Shown here piece by piece: positions 27,662 through 37,209 of a stretch of 64,000 nt of DNA (position 1 is its first letter; every line of letters begins with the position of its first letter). Where the stretch lies: NCBI RefSeq assembly GCF_030124325.1, contig NZ_JASKLR010000001.1, forward strand, positions 1 through 64,000. The letters run 5' to 3'. Made by a program: the position numbers and the translations under genes. The stretch is from Sinorhizobium sp. 8-89 (lineage in GTDB: Bacteria; Pseudomonadota; Alphaproteobacteria; Rhizobiales; Rhizobiaceae). Under the pieces are notes generated by a model, which was not told the origin of the DNA, ran no database searches, and saw only the letters and a program-made list of their open reading frames with translations.

Positions 27662-28638
27662 TGGCGAAGCTCCTCAAGAATCGCGAAATCCTGCTCGTCG
27701 TCGCCATCATCGCGCTCGTCGCCCTGATCGCGTTTCGCTTTCCCGCTTTCGTAACACCGGCAAGCTTTGCCCGCGTCTACAATGACACCTCAATTCTGAT
27801 CATTCTGGCGCTCGGGCAGATGGCGGTGATCCTCACCCGCTGCATCGATCTATCGATGGCCGCTAACCTTGCCCTGAGCGGCATGGTCGCGGCCATGTTG
27901 AACACCGCCTTTCCCGGTCTCCCGATTCCCTTGATCATTGTAGTCGCGATGGCGCTCGGCGGGCTGCTCGGCATGATCAACGGAACGCTCGTCTGGAAAC
28001 TCGACATTCCCCCGATCGTCGTCACGCTCGGAACGCTGACGATTTATCGCGGTCTGATCTTCCTCCTGACGGACGGCAAATGGATCAACGCGCACGAGAT
28101 GAGCGATGCCTTCAAGGCGCTGCCGCGCCTGGGCCTTGCGGGCTTGCCGGTGCTCTCGTGGCTGTCGCTCTTGATGATCGCGCTGATGTTCCTGGTGATG
28201 AGCCGCACGCCGATCGGCCGTGCCTTCTATGCAGTCGGCGGCAATCCGCACGCGGCCGTCTATACAGGCATCGACGTCGGTCGCACGCGTTTCTTCGCCT
28301 ATTGCCTCTCTGGCACTCTGGCCGGCCTTTCCGGTTATCTCTGGGTATCGCGCTATGCGGTCGCCTATGTCGACATCGCCGCGGGCTTCGAGCTCGATAT
28401 CATCGCGGCCTGCGTCATCGGCGGCATTTCGATTGCCGGCGGCATCGGCTCGGTGGCGGGCGCCGTGCTCGGCGCGCTGTTCCTCGGCGTGATCAAGAAT
28501 GCACTGCCGGTCATCAACATCTCGCCCTTCGCGCAGATGGCTATATCCGGAACGGTCATCATCATCGCCGTCGCCGTCAACGCCCGTGCTGAACGGCGCA
28601 AGGGCCGTGTCATTCTTAGAAAAGCGGAGGCGGTCTGA
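27658..28638 (+). CDS. rhaP: Rhamnose ABC transporter permease
   Basis: A 326-residue inner-membrane permease of the RbsC type with about eight to ten hydrophobic spans (for example ILLVVAIIALVALIAF, LIIVVAMALGGLLGMING, LLMIALMFLVM). The family signature ALGQMAVILTRCIDLSMA sits near residue 50 and GGISIAGGIGSVAGAVLG in the C-terminal third. ATG 27658 overlaps the rhaT stop; a second ATG directly follows. The stop TGA overlaps rhaQ's start by one base, so rhaT, P and Q are translationally linked. Confidence 0.9.
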   Translation: MMAKLLKNREILLVVAIIALVALIAFRFPAFVTPASFARVYNDTSILIILALGQMAVILTRCIDLSMAANLALSGMVAAMLNTAFPGLPIPLIIVVAMALGGLLGMINGTLVWKLDIPPIVVTLGTLTIYRGLIFLLTDGKWINAHEMSDAFKALPRLGLAGLPVLSWLSLLMIALMFLVMSRTPIGRAFYAVGGNPHAAVYTGIDVGRTRFFAYCLSGTLAGLSGYLWVSRYAVAYVDIAAGFELDIIAACVIGGISIAGGIGSVAGAVLGALFLGVIKNALPVINISPFAQMAISGTVIIIAVAVNARAERRKGRVILRKAEAV

Positions 28639-29642
28639 TGACGGACGCTCACCTTTCTCCCCGCAACATTCCAGACCGGCTGCAGGGTCGCGGTGCGCGC
28701 ATCCTGAAAAGCTGGGAAAGCCTGCTGCTTGCGGTCGCGGTCGCGATCTTTCTCGGCAATTCACTGGCGTCGCCCTATTTCCTCGATCCCTGGAATCTCT
28801 CCGACGCCACCTTCAATTTCACCGAGAAGGCGATGATCGCCTTCGCCATGGCGCTCGTCATCATCTCCGGCGAGATCGATCTTTCGGTCGCATCAATCAT
28901 TGCGCTCGCCTCGACGGCAATGGGCTATGCCGTGCAATTGGGGGTGGATACGCCGGCGCTCGTCGCGATCGGTCTTGGCGTCGGGCTCATCTGCGGCACG
29001 GTCAACGGGCTGCTGATCACCGGCCTCGGCCTGCCGTCGATCGTGGTGACGATCGGTACGATGAGCCTGTTTCGCGGGCTCTCCTTCATCGTCCTCGGCG
29101 ACCAGGCCTTTACCGGCTATCCCGAAAGCTTCGCCTGGTTCGGGCAGGGCTATATCTGGTGGGTCTTCTCTTTCGAGTTCACCTTGTTCGTTGTGCTCGC
29201 AGTCGTCTACGGCGTGCTCTTGCACAAGACGAATTTCGGCCGCGCTGTCTTTGCAATCGGCAACAACCAGACGGCAGCGTTGTTCTCCGGCGTCCGCGTC
29301 GCGCGTGTCAAGTTCACGCTCTTCCTGCTGACCGGCCTGATGGCAGGGCTCGCCTCCGTCTGCCTCACGTCCCGTCTCGGCTCCACCCGCCCCTCAATCG
29401 CGCTCGGCTGGGAACTCGAGGTCGTGACAATGGTGGTGCTCGGCGGCGTCAACATCCTCGGCGGCTCGGGGACCATTCCCGGCGTCGTGCTGGCGGCGCT
29501 GATCATGGGCATGGTGACATTCGGCTTCGGCCTCTTGAACGTGCCGGGCATCGTCATGTCGATCTTCATCGGCCTGCTACTGATCTCGGTCATTGCGCTC
29601 CCGATCCTCTGGCGGCGCGCTCGCCGTCGCCTTGCACACTGA
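28638..29642 (+). CDS. rhaQ: Rhamnose ABC transporter permease
   Basis: The second RbsC-type permease, 334 residues, pairing with RhaP as a heterodimer. Hydrophobic spans include [35 protein letters not shown] and [13 protein letters not shown]. The family motif [15 protein letters not shown] and the late [18 protein letters not shown] loop are clear. It starts at ATG 28638 within the rhaP stop. rhaU begins 7 bases after its stop. Confidence 0.9.
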   Translation: MTDAHLSPRNIPDRLQGRGARILKSWESLLLAVAVAIFLGNSLASPYFLDPWNLSDATFNFTEKAMIAFAMALVIISGEIDLSVASIIALASTAMGYAVQLGVDTPALVAIGLGVGLICGTVNGLLITGLGLPSIVVTIGTMSLFRGLSFIVLGDQAFTGYPESFAWFGQGYIWWVFSFEFTLFVVLAVVYGVLLHKTNFGRAVFAIGNNQTAALFSGVRVARVKFTLFLLTGLMAGLASVCLTSRLGSTRPSIALGWELEVVTMVVLGGVNILGGSGTIPGVVLAALIMGMVTFGFGLLNVPGIVMSIFIGLLLISVIALPILWRRARRRLAH

Positions 29643-29649
29643 GGTGCCC

Positions 29650-29964
29650 ATGGAAAAATACGCGTTCCGCATGCGTCTCAATCCCGGCACGGCCGCCGAA
29701 TACAAGGCGCGCCACGATGCGATCTGGCCCGAACTTGTCGTCCTGCTCAAGGAGGCGGGAATCTCCGACTATTCGATCCATCTCGATGAAGAGACCAACC
29801 TGCTTTTCGGCGTGCTTTGGCGGACCGACACGCACGGGATGGCGGAGCTTCCCTCGCATCCGGTCATGCGGAAGTGGTGGGCCTACATGGCTGATCTCAT
29901 GGAGACGCATGCGGACAACGAGCCCGTGGCCGTGCCGCTGAAGACCGTTTTCCATCTGAGCTGA
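29650..29964 (+). CDS. rhaU: L-rhamnose mutarotase
   Basis: Interconverts alpha and beta anomers of L-rhamnose to feed the isomerase. The 104-residue size equals E. coli RhaM. Conserved residues appear in [20 protein letters not shown] (Tyr and His of the active site) and [18 protein letters not shown], with a C-terminal [12 protein letters not shown] 29650 is preceded by GAGGTG. It sits directly between the permease and kinase genes. Confidence 0.95.
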   Translation: MEKYAFRMRLNPGTAAEYKARHDAIWPELVVLLKEAGISDYSIHLDEETNLLFGVLWRTDTHGMAELPSHPVMRKWWAYMADLMETHADNEPVAVPLKTVFHLS

Positions 29965-29966
29965 CG

Positions 29967-31355
29967 ATGAAGACGGTCGCTGTCATCGACATAGGCAAGA
30001 CGAACGCCAAGGTCGCGTTGGTCGATCTCGAGCGTTTCGAGGAAATCGCCGTGCGCAAGACGGGCAACGGCGTGGTCAATGACGGTGTTTACCCGCATTT
30101 CGATATCGATCGCCTTTGGCGCTTCATTCTCGACAGCCTCGCCGCGCTCAATCGTGAGCACAGGGTGGACGCCATATCGGTTACCACACACGGGGCGACC
30201 GCCGTCCTGCTCGATGACGCCGGCGAACTCGCGCTGCCGGTTCTGGATTACGAATTCACCGGGCCGGACGCACTGGCCGAAGAGTACAACCGGGTTCGCG
30301 CGCCGTTCGCCGAGACCGGTTCGGCGCGCCTGCCGATGGGCCTGAATGTCGGCGCACAGCTCTTCTGGCAAGAGCGCATGTTCCCGGAACAATTTGCGAA
30401 GGTCGCGACGATCCTGACCTATGCGCAGTATTGGTCCTATCGGTTGACCGGCATAGGCGCGAACGAATTGACGTCGCTGGGCTGTCACACCGACCTCTGG
30501 AATCCGAAGGCCGCTACGTTTTCGTCGATGGTTGAGGCGCTCGGCTGGCGCAAACTCTTCGCGCCCGTGCGCAGGGCGAGCGACGTGCTCGGCGGATTGC
30601 GGCCGCAACTGGCGGATCAAACCGGTATGCCGCCGAACCTCCCGGTTTATTGCGGCATCCATGACTCGAATGCCTCGTTGCTTCCTCATCTGCTGACACG
30701 CAGCGCGCCGTTTTCCGTCGTTTCAACCGGAACCTGGGTCGTGATCCTCTCGGTCGGGGGCGACAGGGTGGATCTCGATGAGAAGCGCGACACGCTGATC
30801 AACGTCAACGCGCTCGGCGATCCGGTGCCGTCGGCCCGTTTCATGGGCGGTCGCGCCTTCTCGACGCTTGTCGGCGAGGACCCGCCCACCGCTTCGCTGG
30901 AGGCGGAAAGCAAGGTTCTGGCTGCGCGCCACATGCTTCTGCCATCGGTGCCTGTGGGCTCGGGGCCGTTCCCATCGATCAGTGCCCGCTGGACTGCGGA
31001 AGAAGAGGCGCTTGCTCCAGCCGAGCGGCTGGCCGTCGTTTCCTTCCATCTCGCCCTGATGACGGCGACGTGTCTCGATTTGATCGGCGCAAAAGGAGAG
31101 ATCGTTGTCGAAGGACCCTTTGCCGCCAACGCCGCCTATTTGCGGATGCTGGGCGCGGCCACCGGCAGACAAATCCTTGCCGACAGCCACAGCGCCACAG
31201 GTACCAGCCTTGGTGCGGCCTGCCTGGTGGCCGGCATTCGTGTCCGGAGCGGGGCGGAGCGTTTCGTAGACACCGCCCCGGGCGACTATGCGGGATATGC
31301 CGAAGAATGGCGCGCACTGACCGCCGCGCACGTGCATTGCGTGGTCGACGCCTGA
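29967..31355 (+). CDS. rhaK: Rhamnulokinase-type FGGY sugar kinase
   Basis: A 462-residue FGGY kinase expected to phosphorylate L-rhamnulose (or rhamnose in the rhizobial pathway). The N-terminus VAVIDIGKTNAKVALVD is the ATP/sugar-binding start, GIHDSNASLLPHL and VVSTGTWVVILSVGG are typical of the second domain, and a late GTSLGAACLVAG closes the ATP site. It is last in the rha operon, 2 bases after rhaU. In R. leguminosarum RhaK is also required for rhamnose transport; whether that holds here is inference. Confidence 0.9.
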   Translation: MKTVAVIDIGKTNAKVALVDLERFEEIAVRKTGNGVVNDGVYPHFDIDRLWRFILDSLAALNREHRVDAISVTTHGATAVLLDDAGELALPVLDYEFTGPDALAEEYNRVRAPFAETGSARLPMGLNVGAQLFWQERMFPEQFAKVATILTYAQYWSYRLTGIGANELTSLGCHTDLWNPKAATFSSMVEALGWRKLFAPVRRASDVLGGLRPQLADQTGMPPNLPVYCGIHDSNASLLPHLLTRSAPFSVVSTGTWVVILSVGGDRVDLDEKRDTLINVNALGDPVPSARFMGGRAFSTLVGEDPPTASLEAESKVLAARHMLLPSVPVGSGPFPSISARWTAEEEALAPAERLAVVSFHLALMTATCLDLIGAKGEIVVEGPFAANAAYLRMLGAATGRQILADSHSATGTSLGAACLVAGIRVRSGAERFVDTAPGDYAGYAEEWRALTAAHVHCVVDA

Positions 31356-32000
31356 CGTTTACCCGTACAGAATGTATAGGCGAAGTAGTGTCGTGGTGTT
31401 GAGATCAGAAAACGGCGTTCCGGTTCACTGATCGATTATGTTCAAGATTGATGACGATCGAAATTGCCGTCATCGTCAGGAATGCAGTGACGGCGGCGCC
31501 TATTCCAAGAACAATCATTGTTCATTTCCTGTCGGCGCACCATCATGATGTCGCCCAGCCTGCGTGAAAGTTATTGTCGGCGGTCTGCGCCTTTCCACTT
31601 TCGCTTCGATACGCGATGGCAAGTAGAAGCACAACTCTAAACTCTTGTGATTGAAAACCTGTTGTTGTTTGGATCGAATAGCGCGTGCTCGTTGCAGTGC
31701 AAAAGCGGATGTCCGCAAGTCATACGCGAATTTTAGCAATTCCAATTACGGGCCAGGAACCGTTAACTTTCAAGCAACGAATTAACCATAAACATGGTCT
31801 CACACGTCGGAATAGGGAAGTCTCGGCTACTCCTCAAGGCATGACGCCGCGCCGCCGTACCGGTTCCGGTCCGGTATCTATTCTTCACCGAAATTACTTG
31901 CGGGACGATGGCAGACGCTGCGGCGCGCTGATCGTATAGATCGTGCGTGACCACCGCTGGCCCCTGGCCGGCCCTCCCCAGGCGAGTTTCGATTGCGCAC
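31356..32000. other. Intergenic region upstream of the che operon
   Basis: This 645-base gap holds one candidate microprotein on the minus strand (31405-31518), then mostly AT-rich sequence. GTTAAC at about 31767 and GAATTAACC at about 31785 lie in a stretch that could carry the che promoter. A 76-codon minus-strand frame at 31515-31745 has no ribosome-binding site or recognisable sequence and is not called. RIME copy 6 follows. Confidence 0.45.
31405..31518 (-). CDS. Candidate membrane microprotein (37 aa)
   Basis: ATG 31518 with AGGA 9 bases upstream opens a 37-residue product: MIVLGIGAAVTAFLTMTAIS, continuing hydrophobic to Ile-Val-Ile-Asn, then a polar tail LEHNRSVNRNAVF. A single-span, C-terminal-polar layout. 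It has no neighbours to suggest a function and is too short to judge by composition, so it is only a candidate. Confidence 0.35.
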   Translation of the reverse strand: MIVLGIGAAVTAFLTMTAISIVINLEHNRSVNRNAVF

Positions 32001-32103
32001 TACGGCGCCACGCGTCTGTTCAGACGCTAAGGTCGCTGTAACACTTTGAATTTCTGCATAATTTTACCTTAGATCGATCCCGATTCAAGGAATTGTGCAG
32101 TAG
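32001..32103 (+). repeat. RIME-like intergenic repeat, copy 6
   Basis: CGCCACGCGTCTGTTCAGACGC then AAGGTCGCTGTAACACTTTG, and the second palindrome CTGCATAATTTTACCTTAGA ... CAAGGAATTGTGCAG ending at 32101. It ends 12 bases before the icpA GTG start, so the hairpin lies in the 5' leader of the che operon. Confidence 0.8.
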
Positions 32104-32114
32104 CGGGGATCAGT

Positions 32115-33749
32115 GTGAAGCAGGACGCGTCGCCAGAACAGGCAAGAAGGGGCCAAGCGGCAAGCTTGCTTGAGCGCCTGCGTTTTGCCGGGCTCGACGA
32201 AGACGGCTGCGCGCTCCTGCGCTACCATCGCGAGACCCTTTCGCCGCGCATCGACCTTGCTCTTCGGGACCTTTTTCATCGATTTCAGACTTTTCCGGAT
32301 GCTGCCCGCCACTTCGACAGTGACCGCCAGCTCGATCGGCTGCACGATCTCCAATCGTCACATTGGAACGTCCTGACTGACGCGCGTTTCGACGGGCTGT
32401 ATGCAGAGCGCGTGAAGGTGCTTGCCGACAGCGAAGGTCGCATGGGACTCGACCCACGCTGGCAGATCGCGAGTCATGCGGTGGTGCTGGAGCATCTGCT
32501 GACCGGTCTTATAGGGGATGCATGGCCCAAATCCCTGCTTCCCTTCGGCAAGACGCGGAAGAAGGAACTCTGCGATCTCGTGGCCGCGCTCGTGCGCACC
32601 ACCTTCGTCGATACTGAAATTGCCGTGTCGCTGCGCTTCAATGCGCTCAGGCAACAGCACCAACGGCAACTCGCTGAGCAGCGCAGAGACGATGAAACGG
32701 ACGTAAGCGACCTTTTCTCGAACTTTTTGCAGGCGCTCGGTCAGGGTAATCTTGCTGCACGCCTGCCGGAAAGCGGTTCGGACGCATATCAACCGATCGT
32801 CGCAAGCCTCAACGCGTCCCTGGAGCAGATCCAGGCCGCCTTGCAATCCGCTGACGAGCGGGCCGTAGCGGCAGAAGCAATGATCTTAGAGCTGCACGCC
32901 CGCGCGGCTGAATTCTCCGACAGGGCTGGAGGCGAAGCCGAGGCGCTCTCCCGCCAGGCAGCAACGCTCGGCGGCATGACCGAACGCGTGCGGGCGGGGT
33001 CGGCACGTGTCAGTGAAACCGAAGCGAAGGCGAACGAAACGCGCATTGCGGTGGAGCGGAGCGGCGAGATTGCCGGCCAGGCGATATCGGCCATGGCCGA
33101 TATCGAGGCCTCTGCCGAAAAGATCGGTCAGATCATCGGTGTGGTCGACGAGATTGCCTTCCAGACCAATCTTCTGGCTCTCAATGCCGGTATCGAGGCA
33201 GCGCGCGCCGGCGACAGCGGCCGCGGCTTCGCGGTGGTCGCCCAGGAGGTGCGCGCACTCGCTCAGCGCTCCGGCGAGGCGGCGCGCGAGATCAAGCAAC
33301 TTGTTAGCGGAACCAAGGCTCAGGTCGAGGCCGGCGTCGAGATGGTCGGTCGGACCCAGGATGCGATCAGCAGCATCGTCGAGCAGGTGATTTCCATTAA
33401 CGCGGCCATCTCGGGCATAGCCCGCGAGGCCGAAGATCAGGTGAGCGATCTTCGTACCGCCGCCTCTGAAATCGGCGGAATCTCGCAAGCAATGCAGCAA
33501 AGCGCCGCGCTGGCGGAAAGCGCCGCGGGATCGTCGGACGACCTGCACAGCGTCATCGTGGAACTCGGCCAGTCGATCCGCAGGTTCCGCCTCGAACGGC
33601 ATCAAGCGGCACGCGCCGCCGCGACCTCCACGCCGGTGCTGTCGCGCGCTTCGCAGCGGGCGGAGGCGCAAGTTGGCTACGAGGACGCGATCACACTGCT
33701 CGATGACGGTGCCGTCTCGGGGCGGCACGTTGCAGGACGGCACCACTAG
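32115..33749 (+). CDS. icpA: Cytoplasmic globin-type chemoreceptor IcpA
   Basis: A soluble methyl-accepting-type receptor of 544 residues with no membrane span, first gene of the che operon. The N-terminal 30-170 is a globin-coupled-sensor-like helical domain ([36 protein letters not shown]). The position matching the usual proximal His reads Glu107 ([10 protein letters not shown]), so haem binding is doubtful. The C-terminal signalling domain is intact: [20 protein letters not shown] and [23 protein letters not shown] 32115 is the start, after a GGGGA site. It probably signals cytoplasmic or metabolic state to CheA. Confidence 0.88.
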   Translation: MKQDASPEQARRGQAASLLERLRFAGLDEDGCALLRYHRETLSPRIDLALRDLFHRFQTFPDAARHFDSDRQLDRLHDLQSSHWNVLTDARFDGLYAERVKVLADSEGRMGLDPRWQIASHAVVLEHLLTGLIGDAWPKSLLPFGKTRKKELCDLVAALVRTTFVDTEIAVSLRFNALRQQHQRQLAEQRRDDETDVSDLFSNFLQALGQGNLAARLPESGSDAYQPIVASLNASLEQIQAALQSADERAVAAEAMILELHARAAEFSDRAGGEAEALSRQAATLGGMTERVRAGSARVSETEAKANETRIAVERSGEIAGQAISAMADIEASAEKIGQIIGVVDEIAFQTNLLALNAGIEAARAGDSGRGFAVVAQEVRALAQRSGEAAREIKQLVSGTKAQVEAGVEMVGRTQDAISSIVEQVISINAAISGIAREAEDQVSDLRTAASEIGGISQAMQQSAALAESAAGSSDDLHSVIVELGQSIRRFRLERHQAARAAATSTPVLSRASQRAEAQVGYEDAITLLDDGAVSGRHVAGRHH

Positions 33750-33792
33750 TCTTGGGCGAAGCATTTTAGAGCAGGCAGGCGAGGAAATCGAA

Positions 33793-34086
33793 ATGGCCAG
33801 CAAGAAGACCGCTCAGAAGACGCTCAGGCTCGCTCCTGTGCTCGATCTGAATGAGGCGACGGCATTGCATGAAAAGCTCCTGGCGCTGAAAGGCAGCGCG
33901 GTCGCTATCGATGCCTCCGCTGTCGAGCGGATCGGTGCGCTCTGCGTACAGGTGCTGATCGCCGGCGCAAGAAACTGGGAAGAGCAGCAGCTGTCTTTCA
34001 CCTTCGCCAAGGTGTCGGACGCATTCGTTAAGACGACACAGCTCATCGGCGTGGACATCGATCCCCTGATGGCAAAGGAGATTTGA
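33793..34086 (+). CDS. cheS: STAS-domain chemotaxis protein CheS
   Basis: A 97-residue single STAS domain: LAPVLDLNEATALHEKLLAL, then AVAIDASAVERIGALCVQVL, with the Ser/Thr-like switch region typical of anti-sigma antagonists. In S. meliloti the equivalent small protein, CheS, binds CheA and speeds loss of phosphate from CheY1, helping signal termination. ATG 33793 follows GAGGAAATCG. It lies between icpA and cheY1, with 3 bases to cheY1. Confidence 0.85.
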   Translation: MASKKTAQKTLRLAPVLDLNEATALHEKLLALKGSAVAIDASAVERIGALCVQVLIAGARNWEEQQLSFTFAKVSDAFVKTTQLIGVDIDPLMAKEI

Positions 34087-34089
34087 GAA

Positions 34090-34455
34090 ATGAAGAAGAG
34101 AGTTCTGACTGTCGACGACTCCCGCACGATCCGGAACATGCTTCTCGTCACCCTCAACAATGCCGGATTCGAAACGATCCAGGCCGAGGACGGCGTCGAA
34201 GGGCTTGAGGTCCTGGAGGAAGCCAATCCGGATGTCATCGTTACCGACATCAACATGCCGCGCCTCGACGGCTTCGGTTTCATCGAGGGCGTGCGCAAGA
34301 ACGACCGCTACCGCGCCGTGCCGATCCTGGTGCTGACCACGGAGAGCGATGCAGAGAAGAAGAACCGTGCACGGCAGGCGGGGGCTACCGGCTGGATCGT
34401 CAAACCGTTCGACCCGACCAAGCTGATCGATGCAATCGAGCGCGTAACGGCCTGA
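34090..34455 (+). CDS. cheY1: Chemotaxis response regulator CheY1
   Basis: A 121-residue stand-alone receiver domain. Acidic cluster Asp9/Asp10 (VDDSRT), phospho-acceptor Asp53 (VTDINMP), a Thr in VLTTESD and Lys in KPFDPTK are all present. In the S. meliloti model CheY1 drains phosphate from CheA and CheY2, acting as a sink rather than contacting the motor. ATG 34090. Followed at 20 bases by cheA. Confidence 0.95.
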   Translation: MKKRVLTVDDSRTIRNMLLVTLNNAGFETIQAEDGVEGLEVLEEANPDVIVTDINMPRLDGFGFIEGVRKNDRYRAVPILVLTTESDAEKKNRARQAGATGWIVKPFDPTKLIDAIERVTA

Positions 34456-34474
34456 AATCCGAGGACAGCCTCCA

Positions 34475-36736
34475 ATGGATATGAACGAAATCAAAGAGAT
34501 TTTCTTCCAGGAATGCGAGGAGCAACTCGCGGAACTGGAGTCGGGTCTCCTGAAGCTCAACGACGGTGATCGCGATCCGGAAACGGTCAATGCCGTCTTT
34601 CGCGCGGTTCACTCCATCAAAGGGGGCGCCGGGGCGTTCGGGCTGGATGATCTCGTGTCGTTCGCGCATGTGTTCGAGACGACGCTCGATTGCGTTCGAT
34701 CCAACAGGCTGGAACCCAATCAGGACGTCCTGAAGGTCATGCTGAAGTCGGCGGACGTGCTCGCTGACCTCACGAATGCTGCCCGCGACGGCGGCAGCGT
34801 CGATCAGGCCCGCAGCCGCCAACTGATCAAGGAACTCGAGGCTCTGGCGAATGGCGAGTTGCCGCAGGCGGCAGCTGCCGAGCCGGCTTTCAAGGCGGCG
34901 GCCGCAGCGGTTGCCGCGCCTCCTGTCAACGAGGAAGGCTTTCAGCCCGTTGCCTTCTCCTTCGAGGACTTCGAGGCGGACGAACCGGCCGTGATCGAGG
35001 CCCCCTGCTACGAGATCGTCTTCAGACCGAAATCCGAACTTTATGCGAAGGGCAACGATGCCACGCTGCTTCTGCGTGACCTGTCCCGCCTCGGCGAGAT
35101 GAGCATTCACTGCGATATGGATGGCATCCCGCCGCTCGACCGGATGAATCCGGAGGCTGCCTATTTCTCCTGGAAGATTTCCCTGAAGACGGACAAGGGC
35201 GAAGAGGCGATCCGCTCGGTGTTCGAATTCGCGGAATGGGATTGCGACCTCGACATCGCCTTGGCCGGTGGCGGCGCGGTCGATGCGAGCGAAGATCCGC
35301 CGATGCAGCCCGTTCCCTTCGATCTCTCGATGCTGGACGAGGCATCGGCCGGTTCGGCCGAAGAGGAAGAGCAATTCGCCAGCCGCGACCGAGATGCGGC
35401 CGTTTCGGCGGCTGAGACGGCAAGCAATGTCTTGCAGATGGCTCAGTCCTCGACCCGCGCTCCTGCGGAAGCTCAGAGGAACACGACGGCCGCGGCCAAC
35501 GCCGCCGCCCAGCAGGCGGCCTCGGCCGCGACCCCGACCATCCGCGTCGATCTCGATCGCGTCGATCGCCTGATCAATTTGGTCGGCGAACTCGTCATCA
35601 ACCAGGCGATGCTGTCGCAGAGCGTGATCGAAAACGACACGAACGGTACGTCTTCGATCAACATGGGTCTCGAGGAGCTGCAGCAGCTCACTCGCGAGAT
35701 CCAGGACAGCGTCATGGCCATCCGCGCTCAGCCGGTGAAGCCGGTCTTCCAGCGGATGTCCCGCATCGTCCGAGAAATCGCCGACATGACCGGCAAGTCC
35801 GTCCGTCTCGTCACCGAGGGCGAGAACACGGAAGTGGACAAGACGGTCATCGACAAGCTGGCCGAACCGTTGACGCATATGATCCGCAACGCCGTCGACC
35901 ACGGGCTCGAAACGCCGGAAAAGCGGCTTGCTGCGGGCAAGAGCGCCGAAGGCACCGTGCGCCTGACGGCCAAGCACCGTTCGGGCCGCATCGTCATCGA
36001 GCTTGCAGACGACGGCGCGGGCATCAATCGCGAGAAGGTGCGCCAGAAGGCGATCGACAACGATCTCATCGCCGCCGACGCCAATCTCTCGGACGAGGAA
36101 GTCGACAACCTGATCTTCCATGCGGGCTTCTCGACCGCCGACAAGATCTCCGACATTTCCGGGCGCGGCGTCGGCATGGACGTCGTCAAGCGTTCCATCC
36201 AGGCACTCGGCGGCCGCATTAACATCTCGTCGAAGCCCGGACAGGGTTCGGTCTTCACGATGAGCCTGCCCCTGACACTCGCCGTCCTCGACGGCATGGT
36301 GGTGACTGTCGCCAACCAGACGCTGGTCGTGCCGTTGACCGCCATCGTCGAAACGCTTCAGCCCGAGGCCGCAGCGATCCACAGCTTCGGTGCCAGCCAG
36401 CGCCTGATCTCGATCCGCAACTCCTTCTGCCCGCTGGTCGATGTCGGCCGCATCCTGAACTTCCGCGCGACGCAGGCCAATCCGGTCGAGGGCGTGGCGC
36501 TGCTGGTCGAGTCCGAAGGCGGCGGCCAGCGCGCCCTGATGGTCGATGCGATCCAAGGGCAGCGGCAGGTGGTGATCAAGAGCCTGGAAGCGAATTATAC
36601 GCATGTCCCCGGCATCGCTGCAGCCACCATCCTCGGCGACGGCCGCGTGGCGCTCATCCTCGATGTCGACGCGATCGTCGCGGCCTCGCGCGGGCAAACC
36701 CTGAAACCTGAAATGTCTCTTGCTGCAGCCGGATAA
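34475..36736 (+). CDS. cheA: Chemotaxis histidine kinase CheA
   Basis: A 753-residue histidine kinase. The N-terminal HPt domain holds the phosphorylated His46 (FRAVHSIKGGAGAFG). A P2-like response-regulator-binding region follows (about 170-260, EIVFRPKSELYAKGND). Dimerisation and ATP domains show ITVDLDRVDRLINLVGEL-like VDLDRVDRLINLVGEL, VRNAVDHGLE-like RNAVDHGLETPEKR and DDGAGINREKV, then GRGVGMDVV. The C-terminal CheW-like P5 region is present. It phosphorylates CheY1, CheY2 and CheB. Linkers are Ala/Pro rich, normal for rhizobia. Confidence 0.97.
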   Translation: MDMNEIKEIFFQECEEQLAELESGLLKLNDGDRDPETVNAVFRAVHSIKGGAGAFGLDDLVSFAHVFETTLDCVRSNRLEPNQDVLKVMLKSADVLADLTNAARDGGSVDQARSRQLIKELEALANGELPQAAAAEPAFKAAAAAVAAPPVNEEGFQPVAFSFEDFEADEPAVIEAPCYEIVFRPKSELYAKGNDATLLLRDLSRLGEMSIHCDMDGIPPLDRMNPEAAYFSWKISLKTDKGEEAIRSVFEFAEWDCDLDIALAGGGAVDASEDPPMQPVPFDLSMLDEASAGSAEEEEQFASRDRDAAVSAAETASNVLQMAQSSTRAPAEAQRNTTAAANAAAQQAASAATPTIRVDLDRVDRLINLVGELVINQAMLSQSVIENDTNGTSSINMGLEELQQLTREIQDSVMAIRAQPVKPVFQRMSRIVREIADMTGKSVRLVTEGENTEVDKTVIDKLAEPLTHMIRNAVDHGLETPEKRLAAGKSAEGTVRLTAKHRSGRIVIELADDGAGINREKVRQKAIDNDLIAADANLSDEEVDNLIFHAGFSTADKISDISGRGVGMDVVKRSIQALGGRINISSKPGQGSVFTMSLPLTLAVLDGMVVTVANQTLVVPLTAIVETLQPEAAAIHSFGASQRLISIRNSFCPLVDVGRILNFRATQANPVEGVALLVESEGGGQRALMVDAIQGQRQVVIKSLEANYTHVPGIAAATILGDGRVALILDVDAIVAASRGQTLKPEMSLAAAG

Positions 36737-36741
36737 TACCT

Positions 36742-37209
36742 ATGACCTATGCCGCAAAAAATCTGACGACTGGCGGACGGGAGCTCATCGCTTTCCGCGT
36801 CGGCGATCAGGAATTCTGCGTGAATATCATGGCGGTCCGCGAGATTCGCGGCTGGACCCCGGCTACTCCGATGCCGCATGCGCCGTCCTATGTGCTCGGC
36901 GTAATCAATCTGCGCGGCGCGGTGTTGCCAATCGTCGATCTCTCGGCCCGCCTCGGCATGAGGCCCGCCGAGCCGACGGTTCGACATGTGATCATCGTCG
37001 CCCAGGTGAGGAACCAGGTGGTTGGGCTCCTCGTCGACGCCGTTTCCGACATCCTGACCGTCAGGGACGAGGACGTCCAGCCGACGCCGGACATTTCATC
37101 CGAATTCGAGAAGACAGTTGCCCGGGGCGTATTGGCGATTGAGGGCCGGATGATCTGCCTGGTCGAACTCGAAGCGGTTTTCCCCCATGAGGAAGAGGAG
37201 GCGGCATGA
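36742..37209 (+). CDS. cheW: Chemotaxis coupling protein CheW
   Basis: A 155-residue coupling protein linking chemoreceptors to CheA. Two SH3-like subdomains are apparent: ELIAFRVGDQEFCVNIMAV and the conserved VLGVINLRGAVLPIVDLSARLG, then VVGLLVDAVSDIL. It starts 5 bases after cheA and overlaps cheR by 4 bases. Confidence 0.96.
   Translation: MTYAAKNLTTGGRELIAFRVGDQEFCVNIMAVREIRGWTPATPMPHAPSYVLGVINLRGAVLPIVDLSARLGMRPAEPTVRHVIIVAQVRNQVVGLLVDAVSDILTVRDEDVQPTPDISSEFEKTVARGVLAIEGRMICLVELEAVFPHEEEEAA

Noticed and set aside
34400-36697. 765-codon open frame opposite cheA
   Set aside because: Antisense to a canonical CheA. Long stop-free antisense frames are common in high-GC coding DNA.
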